Assembly (NCBI GenBank): GCA_964614535.1
Contig: CAZTOZ010000024.1
Span: 31,011 to 95,010, forward strand
From: JALSHZ01 sp964614535
GTDB taxonomy: Bacteria; Pseudomonadota; Gammaproteobacteria; UWMA-0217
Direction: 5' to 3'
DNA: 64,000 bases
Each line of letters opens with the position of its first letter. Within the stretch, counting starts at the first letter, position 1. Below the pieces are notes generated by a model, which was not told the DNA's origin, ran no database searches, and saw nothing but the letters and a program-made list of their open reading frames with translations. This document shows, piece by piece, positions 46,000 through 53,555 of the stretch. A program made the position numbers and the translations under genes.

Positions 46000-46023
46000 A
46001 AGGCCCCGCGCCGGCGGGGCCTT
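46000..46023 (-). terminator. Intrinsic terminator after Bax-inhibitor gene
   Basis: A ten-pair stem AAGGCCCCGC/GCGGGGCCTT with a GCCG loop (46000-46023) lies 28 bases past the stop. Ts follow on the minus strand, though interrupted by C and G. Confidence 0.75.
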
Positions 46024-46051
46024 CGATTATCGCCAATCGGCGTCCGGGTGG

Positions 46052-46717
46052 CTATTCGCCGCTCAGCCCGGCCACCAGATTGAGCATGTGCGTGAACAGC
46101 ACGTAGATGTTGGCGAACAGGGACACCGTCATCATCACGTAGTTGTCCTCGCCGCCATGCACCATCCGGCTGGTGTCGAACAGGATCATGCCCGACATCA
46201 GGATCACCGCGGCAGCCGAGATCGTCAGCGACAGCGCCGGAATCTGCAGAAAGATGTTGGCGACGATGGCCACCAGCACGACGATCAGCCCCACCATGAG
46301 GAAGCCGCCCATGAAGCTGAAGTCCTTGCGTGTGACCAGCGCATAGGCCGACAGCCCCACGAACATCGCCGCCGTCAGACCGAAGGCCGTGGCCACGATC
46401 TGCGAACCGTTGGGCAACTGCAGATAGAGTCCGATAATCGGCCCGAGGATGTATCCCATGATGCCGGTGAACAGAAACGTCAGCGGCAAGCTCCAGACGG
46501 AGTTGCGCACCGCATTGATGAGAAACGGCATGCCGATGAAGACGACCAGCATGACGAGCCAGTGGACCGGCCGCGCACCGGTGGCCATGGCGATGCCGGC
46601 GGTGACGGCGCTGGTGGCCAGCGTCATCGACAGCAGCAGATAGGTGTTGCGAATCAGCTTGTTGGTCGCGAGCACGCCGGTGCTGGCGCGCCTGGCGGAA
46701 ATGGGCTGTGTCTGCAT
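46052..46717 (-). CDS. Bax inhibitor-1/YccA-family membrane protein
   Basis: A 221-residue protein with seven membrane segments, of the BI-1/YccA (YbhL-like) family, members of which leak calcium or inhibit the FtsH protease. After a short cytoplasmic tail (MQTQPISARRASTGVLATNKLIRNTY) the helices run close together; DTSRMVHGGEDNYVMMTVSLFANIYVLFTHML near the end contains the conserved acidic sensor region. No operon partner. A terminator follows it. Confidence 0.93.
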   Translation of the reverse strand: MQTQPISARRASTGVLATNKLIRNTYLLLSMTLATSAVTAGIAMATGARPVHWLVMLVVFIGMPFLINAVRNSVWSLPLTFLFTGIMGYILGPIIGLYLQLPNGSQIVATAFGLTAAMFVGLSAYALVTRKDFSFMGGFLMVGLIVVLVAIVANIFLQIPALSLTISAAAVILMSGMILFDTSRMVHGGEDNYVMMTVSLFANIYVLFTHMLNLVAGLSGE

Positions 46718-46900
46718 GTTGATTTCGATCCTCTCTATATGACAACGTCTTTGAAGATACCCGAATGGGACCGTTGGCGATACTGGAAAATTCCCGGCTC
46801 CCCCGGTAGAATCGCGCGCTCGATCCGGTCACCGTTCAGGCTGTGAACCACTTCTCGGTTGTCTTACGGATCGATCGCGCTCCGCGACGCGCCTTCCCAT

Positions 46901-46990
46901 GGAGAGGTGACAGAGTGGTTGAATGTACCGGTCTTGAAAACCGGCGTGGGTTCACGCCCACCCAGGGTTCAAATCCCTGCCTCTCCGCCA
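46901..46990 (+). tRNA. tRNA-Ser (anticodon TGA)
   Basis: A 90-base class-II tRNA with acceptor GGAGAGG/CCTCTCC, anticodon stem CCGGT/ACCGG and loop CTTGAAA (anticodon TGA for UCA and other UCN codons), a long variable arm GTGGG-TTCAC-GCCCAC, T-arm CAGGG-TTCAAAT-CCCTG and encoded CCA. Confidence 0.97.
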
Positions 46991-46995
46991 TATGA

Positions 46996-47033
46996 AAAAA
47001 GCCCCGCCCGTGGCGACACGAGCGGGGCTTTTT
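46996..47033 (+). terminator. Strong intrinsic terminator after tRNA-Ser
   Basis: AAAAAGCCCCGC (46996-47007) pairs with GCGGGGCTTTTT (47022-47033), followed by TGTTTG. It starts five bases after the tRNA. The A-run on the other side makes it bidirectional. Confidence 0.92.
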
Positions 47034-47727
47034 GTTTGATCGTCCCCAGAGCGAAGAAGCCGATCCCCGCCAAAAGTGCCCCATGCCGCCGGGTTGGATC
47101 TGGCATGGGGAAACGGGGTTTGCCTGAAGAAGATAGAAATAACGACAGATAGAGGAAGAAAGCATCCATGCGGCCATCCTTGGCGCCCGCGATTCGAAAA
47201 CCGCTGCTTTTTTCGGTCCATGAACGTCCCTGAAGCGGGGGCTGGACACCACGTGTCCACGCTTCAGAGTCTAGGGAGCCACCCAATGGCCAGCCATCGG
47301 GCGTTCCCCCATTTCCCGGAACCGCGATCGCAGGCACCGACAAACGCGCAAGATCTTCCCGCAAGCGGTTGAATTTTACATGACTTTACAATATAGGGCG
47401 GAGCAAAGAACATCACGGAAACACCCCGCAGGCTTTGCCGAAAGAGAGCGCAACAACCCTAGCCCGAATATTTCACGAGAACGCCGGGAAAACGGCATAC
47501 CACCAGGGTTTATAGAGCGATGCTGGATATCGACAAGGCATGAAATATCACCGGCATCACCATGCAATGATTGGAAAAATCTCAGCGGCCATATTGCCCG
47601 CCTCCCCCATAACGATCGCGACCGCCATGCTTTTCGGTGAATCGAGGCAACGGCCTCGCCGGGATTCCCCAAGATCCCGCAATCTGATGAACTGTTCGGA
47701 CTGGAAAATCTTCGAAACGATCGAAAC
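47034..47727. other. 694-base intergenic region with two strong hairpins
   Basis: No gene recognised; base composition drops in GC past 47360. One hairpin pairs CCCCATGCC (47079-47087) with GGCATGGGG (47102-47110). A larger structure spans 47231-47266: TGAAGCG pairs with CGCTTCA and, inside a GGGGC bulge, TGGACAC pairs with GTGTCCA around a CAC loop. Lying after a tRNA, the region could be an old integration scar or encode a structured RNA; there is no evidence for either. Confidence 0.5.
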
Positions 47728-48267
47728 TTAGGCCCGCAGCGGCCAGTGTCTCAAGGGATGATAGCGGGGCGGCGTGGCGGGCCGGTTCGTCGCCACCGAC
47801 TCGATCAGGGAGAAACGATCCACCCGCCAGATGACCGCTTCCGGCAACCGATCCCGCACCGGCCGGCGCAGTTTGCGCTGGAGCGTGACGTGGGGGCGAT
47901 AGGGGCGCTGTTCGGGCCGGTGGCCACACCCCTCGGCCAACACCCCATCGAGCGAACGCTGCAATTCGAACAGCGCATCCGGCGGCTGGCGGCTGCCGGC
48001 CCAAAGGATTTTCCGACCGAAGCTGTCGATGCAGTCGAGCACCAGTTCGAACGGCGCCTGCCGCAACTGTGCGGCAGCCGTCTCCATGCAACGCTGGGTG
48101 GCGGCATCCACATGGCCGACAAAGACCAGTGTCAGGTGGAGATTGGCCGCCGGCATCACCAGCCCGTCCCCGCTGAAGGCCCGGGTGGCGTCGTAGAGCC
48201 GCCGACGGGTCCCCTCGTCGGGCCACAGCGCGAAGAACAGCTTGCGTGTCGCCGGCTGCGAGGTCAT
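47728..48267 (-). CDS. thpR: RNA 2',3'-cyclic phosphodiesterase (2'-5' RNA ligase family)
   Basis: A 179-residue 2H-phosphoesterase. The paired active-site motifs are HLTL near residue 44 and HVTL near residue 126, in the expected spacing. Family members (E. coli ThpR) hydrolyse 2',3'-cyclic RNA ends. The stop of the diiron-protein gene is just one base from its start, so the pair is co-transcribed. Confidence 0.93.
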   Translation of the reverse strand: MTSQPATRKLFFALWPDEGTRRRLYDATRAFSGDGLVMPAANLHLTLVFVGHVDAATQRCMETAAAQLRQAPFELVLDCIDSFGRKILWAGSRQPPDALFELQRSLDGVLAEGCGHRPEQRPYRPHVTLQRKLRRPVRDRLPEAVIWRVDRFSLIESVATNRPATPPRYHPLRHWPLRA

Positions 48268-48268
48268 C

Positions 48269-49027
48269 TCACGGCAGTCGGTAGTGATCCTGCGTCATCA
48301 GGTCGGTGCCGCAATCGAGCGTGGCGATCCAGTCGAGGAACTGATGGATCAGCTTCCGGCCTTTGAACGGCCTGCCATGCTGCGGCACCATCCACTCCAG
48401 ATCGAGCTGCCGCACCATATTGGCCCAGTAGGCGCAGACCTTGCGGGAACTCATATAGCGGCGGTGAAAGCCCTCCATGAATGGAATCGCCTCATCGATC
48501 TTGCGAAACGGTCTGTCGAGATCACCGGTGGCGAGGTTGGCGCCCATGTCGCCGGAGAAGAGGATCTTCGACATCGGATCGTAGAACTGGAAGTTGCCTT
48601 CGGCATGGAGGAAGTGCGCGGGAATGGCCTTCAGGCCGATATTCCCCAGCTGCAGGTTCATCCCCTGGTCGGGAATGGAGATGAGCCGGTCCCTGGTACG
48701 CCCCGGGGTGGTGAAATGGGGAATGAACCGTTCCCACAGCTCCGGCACCACCGCCTTGCAGTCGGTGCCCACCATCCAGCGGTTGAGGGAGGCCACGATG
48801 TCCGGGTCCTGGTGGGAGGCGATGATGTAGTCCAGCCCGCGCACGCTGACGTACTTGCCCAGCGCCATGTAGAGCCGCGAATAGGTGAGCTCGCCACCCG
48901 GGTCGATGATCGCCGCGTGGCCGTTGTCGACGATCAGAAACTGGTTGGCCTGCACCGCCTCACCGGTGACCAGGTCGGAGAACGAAACGCAGACATGCCC
49001 CTTTTTGTTGAACAGCTCCAATGCCAT
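48269..49027 (-). CDS. ODP-type diiron beta-lactamase-fold protein
   Basis: Metallo-beta-lactamase fold of the flavodiiron-related, oxygen-binding diiron type (ODP), 252 residues. Likely metal ligands all present: H72, D74, D76 in ASHQDPDIVA, H141 in HFLHAEGNF, D160 in FSGDMGA and H217 in VPQHGRPF. The flavodoxin domain of NO-reducing flavodiiron proteins is missing. Stand-alone ODPs bind dioxygen or NO in signalling; some relatives are simple hydrolases. It diverges from nirD across 177 bases that hold a Dnr box, suggesting a link to nitrogen-oxide metabolism, an inference. ATG 49027 preferred over GTG 49036. Confidence 0.82.
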   Translation of the reverse strand: MALELFNKKGHVCVSFSDLVTGEAVQANQFLIVDNGHAAIIDPGGELTYSRLYMALGKYVSVRGLDYIIASHQDPDIVASLNRWMVGTDCKAVVPELWERFIPHFTTPGRTRDRLISIPDQGMNLQLGNIGLKAIPAHFLHAEGNFQFYDPMSKILFSGDMGANLATGDLDRPFRKIDEAIPFMEGFHRRYMSSRKVCAYWANMVRQLDLEWMVPQHGRPFKGRKLIHQFLDWIATLDCGTDLMTQDHYRLP

Positions 49028-49127
49028 CGCAGCCACCGTGTCCTTGCGTGATGATCGGGGCCGCCATGATACCAGCGAATCCCCCGGCCGCCGCCGACGA
49101 AACTGTTATCCCTGCCGCATTTCCGGC

Positions 49128-49169
49128 TTAACGTGGATCAAGGACGCGGCGACGCCGATTCCCGATACT
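49128..49169 (+). promoter_or_regulatory. Dnr/Fnr-type promoter for nirDLGHJ
   Basis: TTAAC-GTGG-ATCAA (49128-49141) matches the TTGAT-N4-ATCAA consensus in eight of ten half-site positions. A -10 GATACT (49164-49169) lies so that the box is centred 41.5 bases before a predicted start at about 49176, the class-II activation position. nirD begins at 49205. The dnr gene at 61959 is the obvious regulator. Confidence 0.65.
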
Positions 49170-49204
49170 GATCGTCAACTGTTGTGGAATCTGGGTTGAC
49201 GACA

Positions 49205-49678
49205 ATGCCTGCCGATAACAAGCGACCCGAACTGTCCGACCTCGAATACCGGCTGCTCAACGACTACCAGCGGGACTTCCCCCTCACCTCCCGCCCGTTC
49301 GCGGCCATCGCCGAATCGCTGGGCTGCGACGAACAGACCGTCATCGACACCCTGCAAAGCCTGACCGACCGCAACATGATCAGCCGCATCGGCCCGGTCT
49401 TTCGACCACGCCGGCTCGGCGCCAGCACACTGGCCGCGCTGGCCGTCCCGGAGGATCGTCTCGACGAGGTCGCCGAACTGGTCAACGGCTACGATGCCGT
49501 CAATCACAACTACGAGCGCGAACACGAATTCAACCTCTGGTTCGTCGTCACCGCCGCCTCCCGGGAGGCGGTCGACGCGGTGCTCGACGACATCCGGGCG
49601 CGTAGCGGATGCCGCCTGCTCAATCTGCCGATGGAAGCCGCCTACCACATCGACCTGGGGTTCCCGCTATGGTGCTGA
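49205..49678 (+). CDS. nirD: Heme d1 biosynthesis protein NirD (siroheme decarboxylase subunit)
   Basis: AsnC/Lrp-like siroheme decarboxylase subunit; with NirL, NirG and NirH it converts siroheme to 12,18-didecarboxysiroheme for heme d1. The 157-residue protein starts with a winged-helix (LSDLEYRLLNDYQRDFPLTSRPFAAIAE) and has the AsnC fold, ending LPMEAAYHIDLGF. The family has two paralogue types; this is the D/G type (ARIGP, NHNYEREHEFNLWFV). ATG 49205 chosen over GTG 49184. First of five overlapping or closely spaced genes behind a Dnr box. Confidence 0.9.
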   Translation: MPADNKRPELSDLEYRLLNDYQRDFPLTSRPFAAIAESLGCDEQTVIDTLQSLTDRNMISRIGPVFRPRRLGASTLAALAVPEDRLDEVAELVNGYDAVNHNYEREHEFNLWFVVTAASREAVDAVLDDIRARSGCRLLNLPMEAAYHIDLGFPLWC

Positions 49679-50172
49679 ACGAACTCGATCAGAAGATCAT
49701 GGCCGCCATCCAGAACGGGCTGCCACTGACCCCCCGCCCCTACGCCGCCCTGGCCGAAGCGCTCGGCATCACCGAAGAGACGCTGCTCGAGCGGATCGCG
49801 GCCGCCACCGAGGCGGGCGTCATCAAACGCTTCGGCACCGTCATCCGCCATCATGAACTAGGCTACCGGGCCAACGCCATGGTGGTCTGGGACGTGCCCG
49901 ACGACGAAGTCGAGGCGGTCGGCAAGCGCCTCGGCGCCTTCGACTGCATCACCCTCTGCTACCGCCGCCCCCGGCGCCTGCCGCTGTGGCGCTACAACCT
50001 CTTCACGATGATCCACGGCATGAACCGGGAGACGGTGGTCGCCAGCCTGGCGCGGATTCGCCAGACCGCCGGTCTGGCGCACATCCCCTACGAGATCCTG
50101 TTCAGCCGCCGACGTTTCAAGCAGCGCGGCGCCCGCTATCTGGAACCCCCGAAACAGGTGGCCAACGGCTAG
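49669..50172 (+). CDS. nirL: Heme d1 biosynthesis protein NirL
   Basis: Second siroheme-decarboxylase subunit (167 residues), of the L/H type: LDQKIMAAIQNGLPLTPRPYAALAE at the winged helix, then RANAMVVWDVPDDEVE, and the conserved CYRRPRRLPLWRYNLFTMIHG containing probable substrate-binding His and Arg. The ATG at 49669 overlaps the nirD stop by ten bases. Active decarboxylase is a heterodimer of one D/G-type and one L/H-type protein in the systems studied. Confidence 0.9.
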   Translation: MVLNELDQKIMAAIQNGLPLTPRPYAALAEALGITEETLLERIAAATEAGVIKRFGTVIRHHELGYRANAMVVWDVPDDEVEAVGKRLGAFDCITLCYRRPRRLPLWRYNLFTMIHGMNRETVVASLARIRQTAGLAHIPYEILFSRRRFKQRGARYLEPPKQVANG

Positions 50173-50179
50173 CCGGACG

Positions 50180-50623
50180 ATGGACGAACTCGACCGTCAG
50201 ATCATCAACGAACTACAGGGCGGGTTTCCGCTGGTCGAGCGGCCGTTCCTGACACTGGCAGCGCGCTTCGGCACCGAGGAACAGACATTGATCGACCGCG
50301 TTCGCCGGCTGCTCGACGACGGCATGCTGTCCCGTTTCGGCCCGATGTACCATGCCGAGAGGCTCGGCGGCGCGTTGACCCTCTGCGCGCTGACCGCACC
50401 GGACGACCGCTTCGACGAGATCGCCGCCGCCGTCAACCGGCACCCGGAGGTGGCCCACAACTACGCCCGTGATCATGCATTGAACATGTGGTTCGTCATC
50501 GCCACCGACCGCCCCGGACGGGTCGGCGAAGTGATCGCCGAGATCGAGCGGGAAACCGGCTGCGAGGTACTGAATCTGCCAAAGCAGGAGGAGTACTTCA
50601 TCGGCCTCCATTTCGAGGTGTGA
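50180..50623 (+). CDS. nirG: Heme d1 biosynthesis protein NirG
   Basis: Third decarboxylase subunit, 147 residues, D/G type: DELDRQIINELQGGFPLVERPFLTLAARFG, RFGPMYHAERLGGALTLCAL and VAHNYARDHALNMWFVIA, closely parallel to the nirD product. Seven bases after nirL and six before nirH, it fits the nirDLGH order of Pseudomonas. Separate, unfused D, L, G and H genes indicate the ancestral arrangement. Confidence 0.9.
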   Translation: MDELDRQIINELQGGFPLVERPFLTLAARFGTEEQTLIDRVRRLLDDGMLSRFGPMYHAERLGGALTLCALTAPDDRFDEIAAAVNRHPEVAHNYARDHALNMWFVIATDRPGRVGEVIAEIERETGCEVLNLPKQEEYFIGLHFEV

Positions 50624-50629
50624 AGGGCA

Positions 50630-51148
50630 ATGGGCGACGTTGTCATCGACCCCCTCGACGCCTCGGCGCCCGGAACCTTCGACGACGACCTCTCGCGCCG
50701 GCTCATCCGGCTGACCCAGGCCGGTCTGCCGGTCACGCCGACACCCTATGCCGACATTGCGGCCCGGCTCGGCGTCGGCAGCGACGTGGTCATCGAGCGG
50801 CTCGACCAGATGCTGGCGGCCGGCGCCATTCGCCGCATCGGCGCCGTCCCCAACCACTATGCCCTCGGCTACCGCGGCAACGGCATGAGCGTCTGGGACG
50901 TGCCGGACGAGCACGTCGATGAGATCGGCCGCCAACTGGCTGCGCTCGACTATGTCAGCCACTGCTATCGACGCCCCCGCTTCGGCACGCGCTGGCCCTA
51001 CAACCTCTTCGCCATGGTGCACGGCCACGACCGCGACGAGGTGCTGGCGCGGATCGACGAGATGCAGGCGCTGATGGCCGGGCGGGTTCGTGCCCACGAT
51101 GTACTGTTCAGTACGCGGATTTTGAAAAAGACCGGGTTCAGGCTGTAG
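50630..51148 (+). CDS. nirH: Heme d1 biosynthesis protein NirH
   Basis: Fourth decarboxylase subunit, 172 residues, L/H type: FDDDLSRRLIRLTQAGLPVTPTPYADIAARLG and RGNGMSVWDVPDEHVDEIG match NirL, and HCYRRPRFGTRWPYNLFAMVHGHDRDEV is the same conserved stretch. A longer N-terminus than NirL (about 15 residues) is present. Followed 42 bases later by nirJ with a GGAGG site. Confidence 0.9.
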   Translation: MGDVVIDPLDASAPGTFDDDLSRRLIRLTQAGLPVTPTPYADIAARLGVGSDVVIERLDQMLAAGAIRRIGAVPNHYALGYRGNGMSVWDVPDEHVDEIGRQLAALDYVSHCYRRPRFGTRWPYNLFAMVHGHDRDEVLARIDEMQALMAGRVRAHDVLFSTRILKKTGFRL

Positions 51149-51190
51149 CCACCACGATCGCCGGGCCCATCACCGTGAAGGAGGATAGCG

Positions 51191-52375
51191 ATGTTCCGAG
51201 TCAACCAGTTCGTCAAGGAATTGCTCGACCCAACCCCCGTGTTGCCGAAGCGACCGCCGCCCGGTCCGGTGGTGATCTGGAACCTGATCCGGCGCTGCAA
51301 CCTTACCTGCAAGCATTGCTACTCCATCTCCACCGACACCCATTTCGCCGGGGAACTGTCCACCGCCGAGGTCTATGCCGTGATGGACGAGCTGCGCGAT
51401 TACGGCGTGCCGGTGCTGGTACTCTCCGGCGGCGAGCCACTGATGCGCCACGATATCTTCGAGATCTCCCACCGCGCCAAGGAAAAGGGGTTCTACACCG
51501 CTCTCTCCACCAACGGCACACTGATCTCGCCCCAGAACATCGCCAGCATCCGTGCGGTGGGCTACGACTATCTCGGCATCAGCCTCGACGGCCTGCGTGA
51601 GACCCACGACGCCTTCCGGCAGAAGCAGGGAGCCTTCGACGCCAGCCTCGACGCGCTGCGGCTCTGCCATCAGGAAGGCATCAAGACCGGGCTGCGTTTC
51701 ACCCTCACCGAGCAGAATGCCGCCGAATTTCCCGCCCTGCTGCAACTGATGGAGGACGAGCACGTCGACAAGTTTTTCCTCTCACACCTTAACTACGGCG
51801 GCCGCGGCAACAAGAACCGCAAGCAGGACGCCTATTTCGAAACCACCCGCAAGGCGATGGATCTGTTGTTCGAGACGGTGCTCGAAGCCGTGGAATCGGG
51901 CAGCGACAAGGAGTTCGTCACCGGCAACAACGATGCCGATGGCGTCTATTTCTACCACTGGGTGCGTCGTCGCTTTCCCGACCGCGCCGACCACATCCGC
52001 CGCAAGCTGGCACAGTGGGGGGGCAACAGCGCCGGCGTCAACATCGCCAACATCGACAACCTCGGCAACGTCCACCCCGACACCTTCTGGTGGGATCACA
52101 GCCTCGGCAACGTGCGCGAACGCCCGTTCGGAGAAATCTGGGAAGACACCAGCAACCCGCTGATGGCCGGTTTCAAGCGCCGCCCGCGACAGGTATCGGG
52201 CCGCTGTGGCGCCTGCGCCCATCTCGACATCTGCAACGGCAACAGCCGCATCCGCGCCTTGCAGCTCTATGGCGACGCCTGGGCGGAAGACCCCGGCTGC
52301 TACCTCGACGACGACGAGATCGGCCTGGCCGGGACGACCCCGTCACCGCAGGACACCCGCCACATCCCGGCTTGA
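51191..52375 (+). CDS. nirJ: Heme d1 biosynthesis radical SAM protein NirJ
   Basis: Radical SAM enzyme that replaces the two propionate side chains of didecarboxysiroheme on the way to heme d1. The 394-residue protein has the [4Fe-4S] cluster motif CNLTCKHC near residue 36, SGGEPLMRHD near residue 80, and a C-terminal extra cluster region CGACAHLDICNGNSRIRALQLYGDAWAEDPGC. Last gene of nirDLGHJ; a bidirectional terminator follows. nirE, which makes the siroheme precursor from uroporphyrinogen III, is absent here. Confidence 0.95.
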   Translation: MFRVNQFVKELLDPTPVLPKRPPPGPVVIWNLIRRCNLTCKHCYSISTDTHFAGELSTAEVYAVMDELRDYGVPVLVLSGGEPLMRHDIFEISHRAKEKGFYTALSTNGTLISPQNIASIRAVGYDYLGISLDGLRETHDAFRQKQGAFDASLDALRLCHQEGIKTGLRFTLTEQNAAEFPALLQLMEDEHVDKFFLSHLNYGGRGNKNRKQDAYFETTRKAMDLLFETVLEAVESGSDKEFVTGNNDADGVYFYHWVRRRFPDRADHIRRKLAQWGGNSAGVNIANIDNLGNVHPDTFWWDHSLGNVRERPFGEIWEDTSNPLMAGFKRRPRQVSGRCGACAHLDICNGNSRIRALQLYGDAWAEDPGCYLDDDEIGLAGTTPSPQDTRHIPA

Positions 52376-52417
52376 TGCGGTCGAGATCCAGCCGCGGCGG
52401 ATCGATTCACGGGACAA

Positions 52418-52445
52418 AAAAACGGGGGCCGAAGCCCCCGTTTTT
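52418..52445 (+). terminator. Bidirectional terminator between nirJ and the cytochrome gene
   Basis: AAAAACGGGGGC (52418-52429) pairs with GCCCCCGTTTTT (52434-52445) around CGAA. T-runs on both strands serve the converging nirJ and cytochrome c genes. Confidence 0.92.
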
Positions 52446-52468
52446 CTTCCAGGTGTTCCGAAATGGCT

Positions 52469-53059
52469 TCAGAACTTGGAGATGTAGTCCGCCAGCGCCT
52501 CGATATCGGCGTCGCTGAGTTTGGTGACCTGGGTCGCCATCACGCCCTTCATCGGACCGCCGAAGCTGCCATCCTTGTAGCCGTGGATCTTCTTGGCGAT
52601 GTCTTCCTTGCTTTGTCCCTTCAGTGGCGGCGAGACATTGAGCGCCTTCATATCGCCCTGGGGACCATGGCAGCCCGCGCAAGCCGAGTAGAGCTTGGCG
52701 CCGTCGGCACCACCGGTGGCTGCAGCCACGGCGCCTTTGGCGGCATCGGCGGCCCCACCGGCAGCCTCCTTGACGCTTTCGACCGCGCCACCGGCCACTT
52801 CCTTCGCCTTCTCGACGGCAGCACCCGCTGCCTCCTTGGTGGCGTCGGCGGCGGCCGAGGCGACGTCCTTGGTGCCTTCGGCCACGGCCGAAGCAGCATC
52901 CTTGGCGCTGTCGACGGCCTTGCCGGCCACCTCTTTGGCGCCCTCGGCGGCCTTCTCCACCATGGACTTGGCCGCTTCACCCGTAGCGGCGTCGTCACCA
53001 CCGCTACAGCCCGTCAGCGAGGCGATGACCGCCAGCGCGAGAATGTGTGTCTTCTTCAT
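52469..53059 (-). CDS. Lipoprotein cytochrome c with LEA-like helical repeat region
   Basis: A 196-residue protein with three parts: a lipoprotein signal (MKKTHILALAVIASLTGC, Cys near residue 18); about 85 residues (35-115) of Ala/Glu/Lys/Val amphipathic repeats (for example EKAAEGAKEVAGKAVDSAKD) resembling LEA or apolipoprotein-type 11-mers; and a C-terminal class-I c domain with CAGCH near residue 118 and a possible Met ligand in GPMKGVMA. Sited between nirJ and the nor genes, it may deliver electrons to cytochrome cd1 or NO reductase, in the place of NirM or NirC; that is inference. ATG at 53059 begins the signal peptide. Divergent from the nor operon with a shared Dnr box. Confidence 0.85.
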   Translation of the reverse strand: MKKTHILALAVIASLTGCSGGDDAATGEAAKSMVEKAAEGAKEVAGKAVDSAKDAASAVAEGTKDVASAAADATKEAAGAAVEKAKEVAGGAVESVKEAAGGAADAAKGAVAAATGGADGAKLYSACAGCHGPQGDMKALNVSPPLKGQSKEDIAKKIHGYKDGSFGGPMKGVMATQVTKLSDADIEALADYISKF

Positions 53060-53107
53060 CAGATAGTGTCCTGTCGATTGAGTTGTTGATCGCAGCGAAG
53101 TGTACCT

Positions 53108-53149
53108 TTGATCCGGGTCAAGGAAAAGCAGAGGCCCAGTTCCTACACT
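53108..53149 (+). promoter_or_regulatory. Dnr/Fnr-type promoter for the nor-nirS genes
   Basis: TTGAT-CCGG-GTCAA (53108-53121) matches nine of ten consensus positions. TACACT (53144-53149) is a good -10, placing the box centre 41.5 bases before a predicted start near 53156. The first gene, orf105, begins at 53193 with a GGAGG site. The architecture repeats the one at 49128. The box could also serve the divergent cytochrome gene, though no clear -10 is seen there. Confidence 0.8.
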
Positions 53150-53192
53150 CGCTGGCAATAGATTTCACTATTTGTCACATCGTGGAGGCGCC

Positions 53193-53510
53193 ATGCCCTA
53201 TCTGGACTCTTCTAGCTTTCTCACGATTTTCGTCTCGGCGGCGCTGGTGATTCTGTTCGGAACCGCCTATGCCGGGACGTTTACCCTGGTAAAGATCGAT
53301 CGCCTGCGAAGTTACATGATGCCGCTGGCCTACGCGTTCTGGGGACTGCAAACCTACAGCCTGTGGGTCTTGTCGGTACACATCAAGAGCGACCCGTTCA
53401 CCCAGAAAGTGTTGATGGGCGCGATGGTCGGCTACCTGATCTTTCCCCATATCGTCTATTTCCTCGTGGTTCGCACGCACGCCGCCTGCGAGTCACCGGA
53501 TTCCCATTAA
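53193..53510 (+). CDS. Small membrane protein of the nor-nir operon (105 aa)
   Basis: Not recognised. Three predicted membrane segments: about 10-30 (FLTIFVSAALVILFGTAYAG), 44-62 (MPLAYAFWGLQTYSLWVLS) and 75-95 (LMGAMVGYLIFPHIVYFLVV). The loops are short, and the C-terminus has a lone Cys (AACESPDSH). No heme or metal motif beyond His 87. It is the first gene after the Dnr box and 45 bases before norC, so co-regulation with NO reductase is likely; it could be an assembly or accessory factor replacing norE-like genes. Confidence 0.8.
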   Translation: MPYLDSSSFLTIFVSAALVILFGTAYAGTFTLVKIDRLRSYMMPLAYAFWGLQTYSLWVLSVHIKSDPFTQKVLMGAMVGYLIFPHIVYFLVVRTHAACESPDSH

Positions 53511-53555
53511 CCAATCAACCAACCCAACAACCTAAGCAAACAAAAGAGGTGCAGC

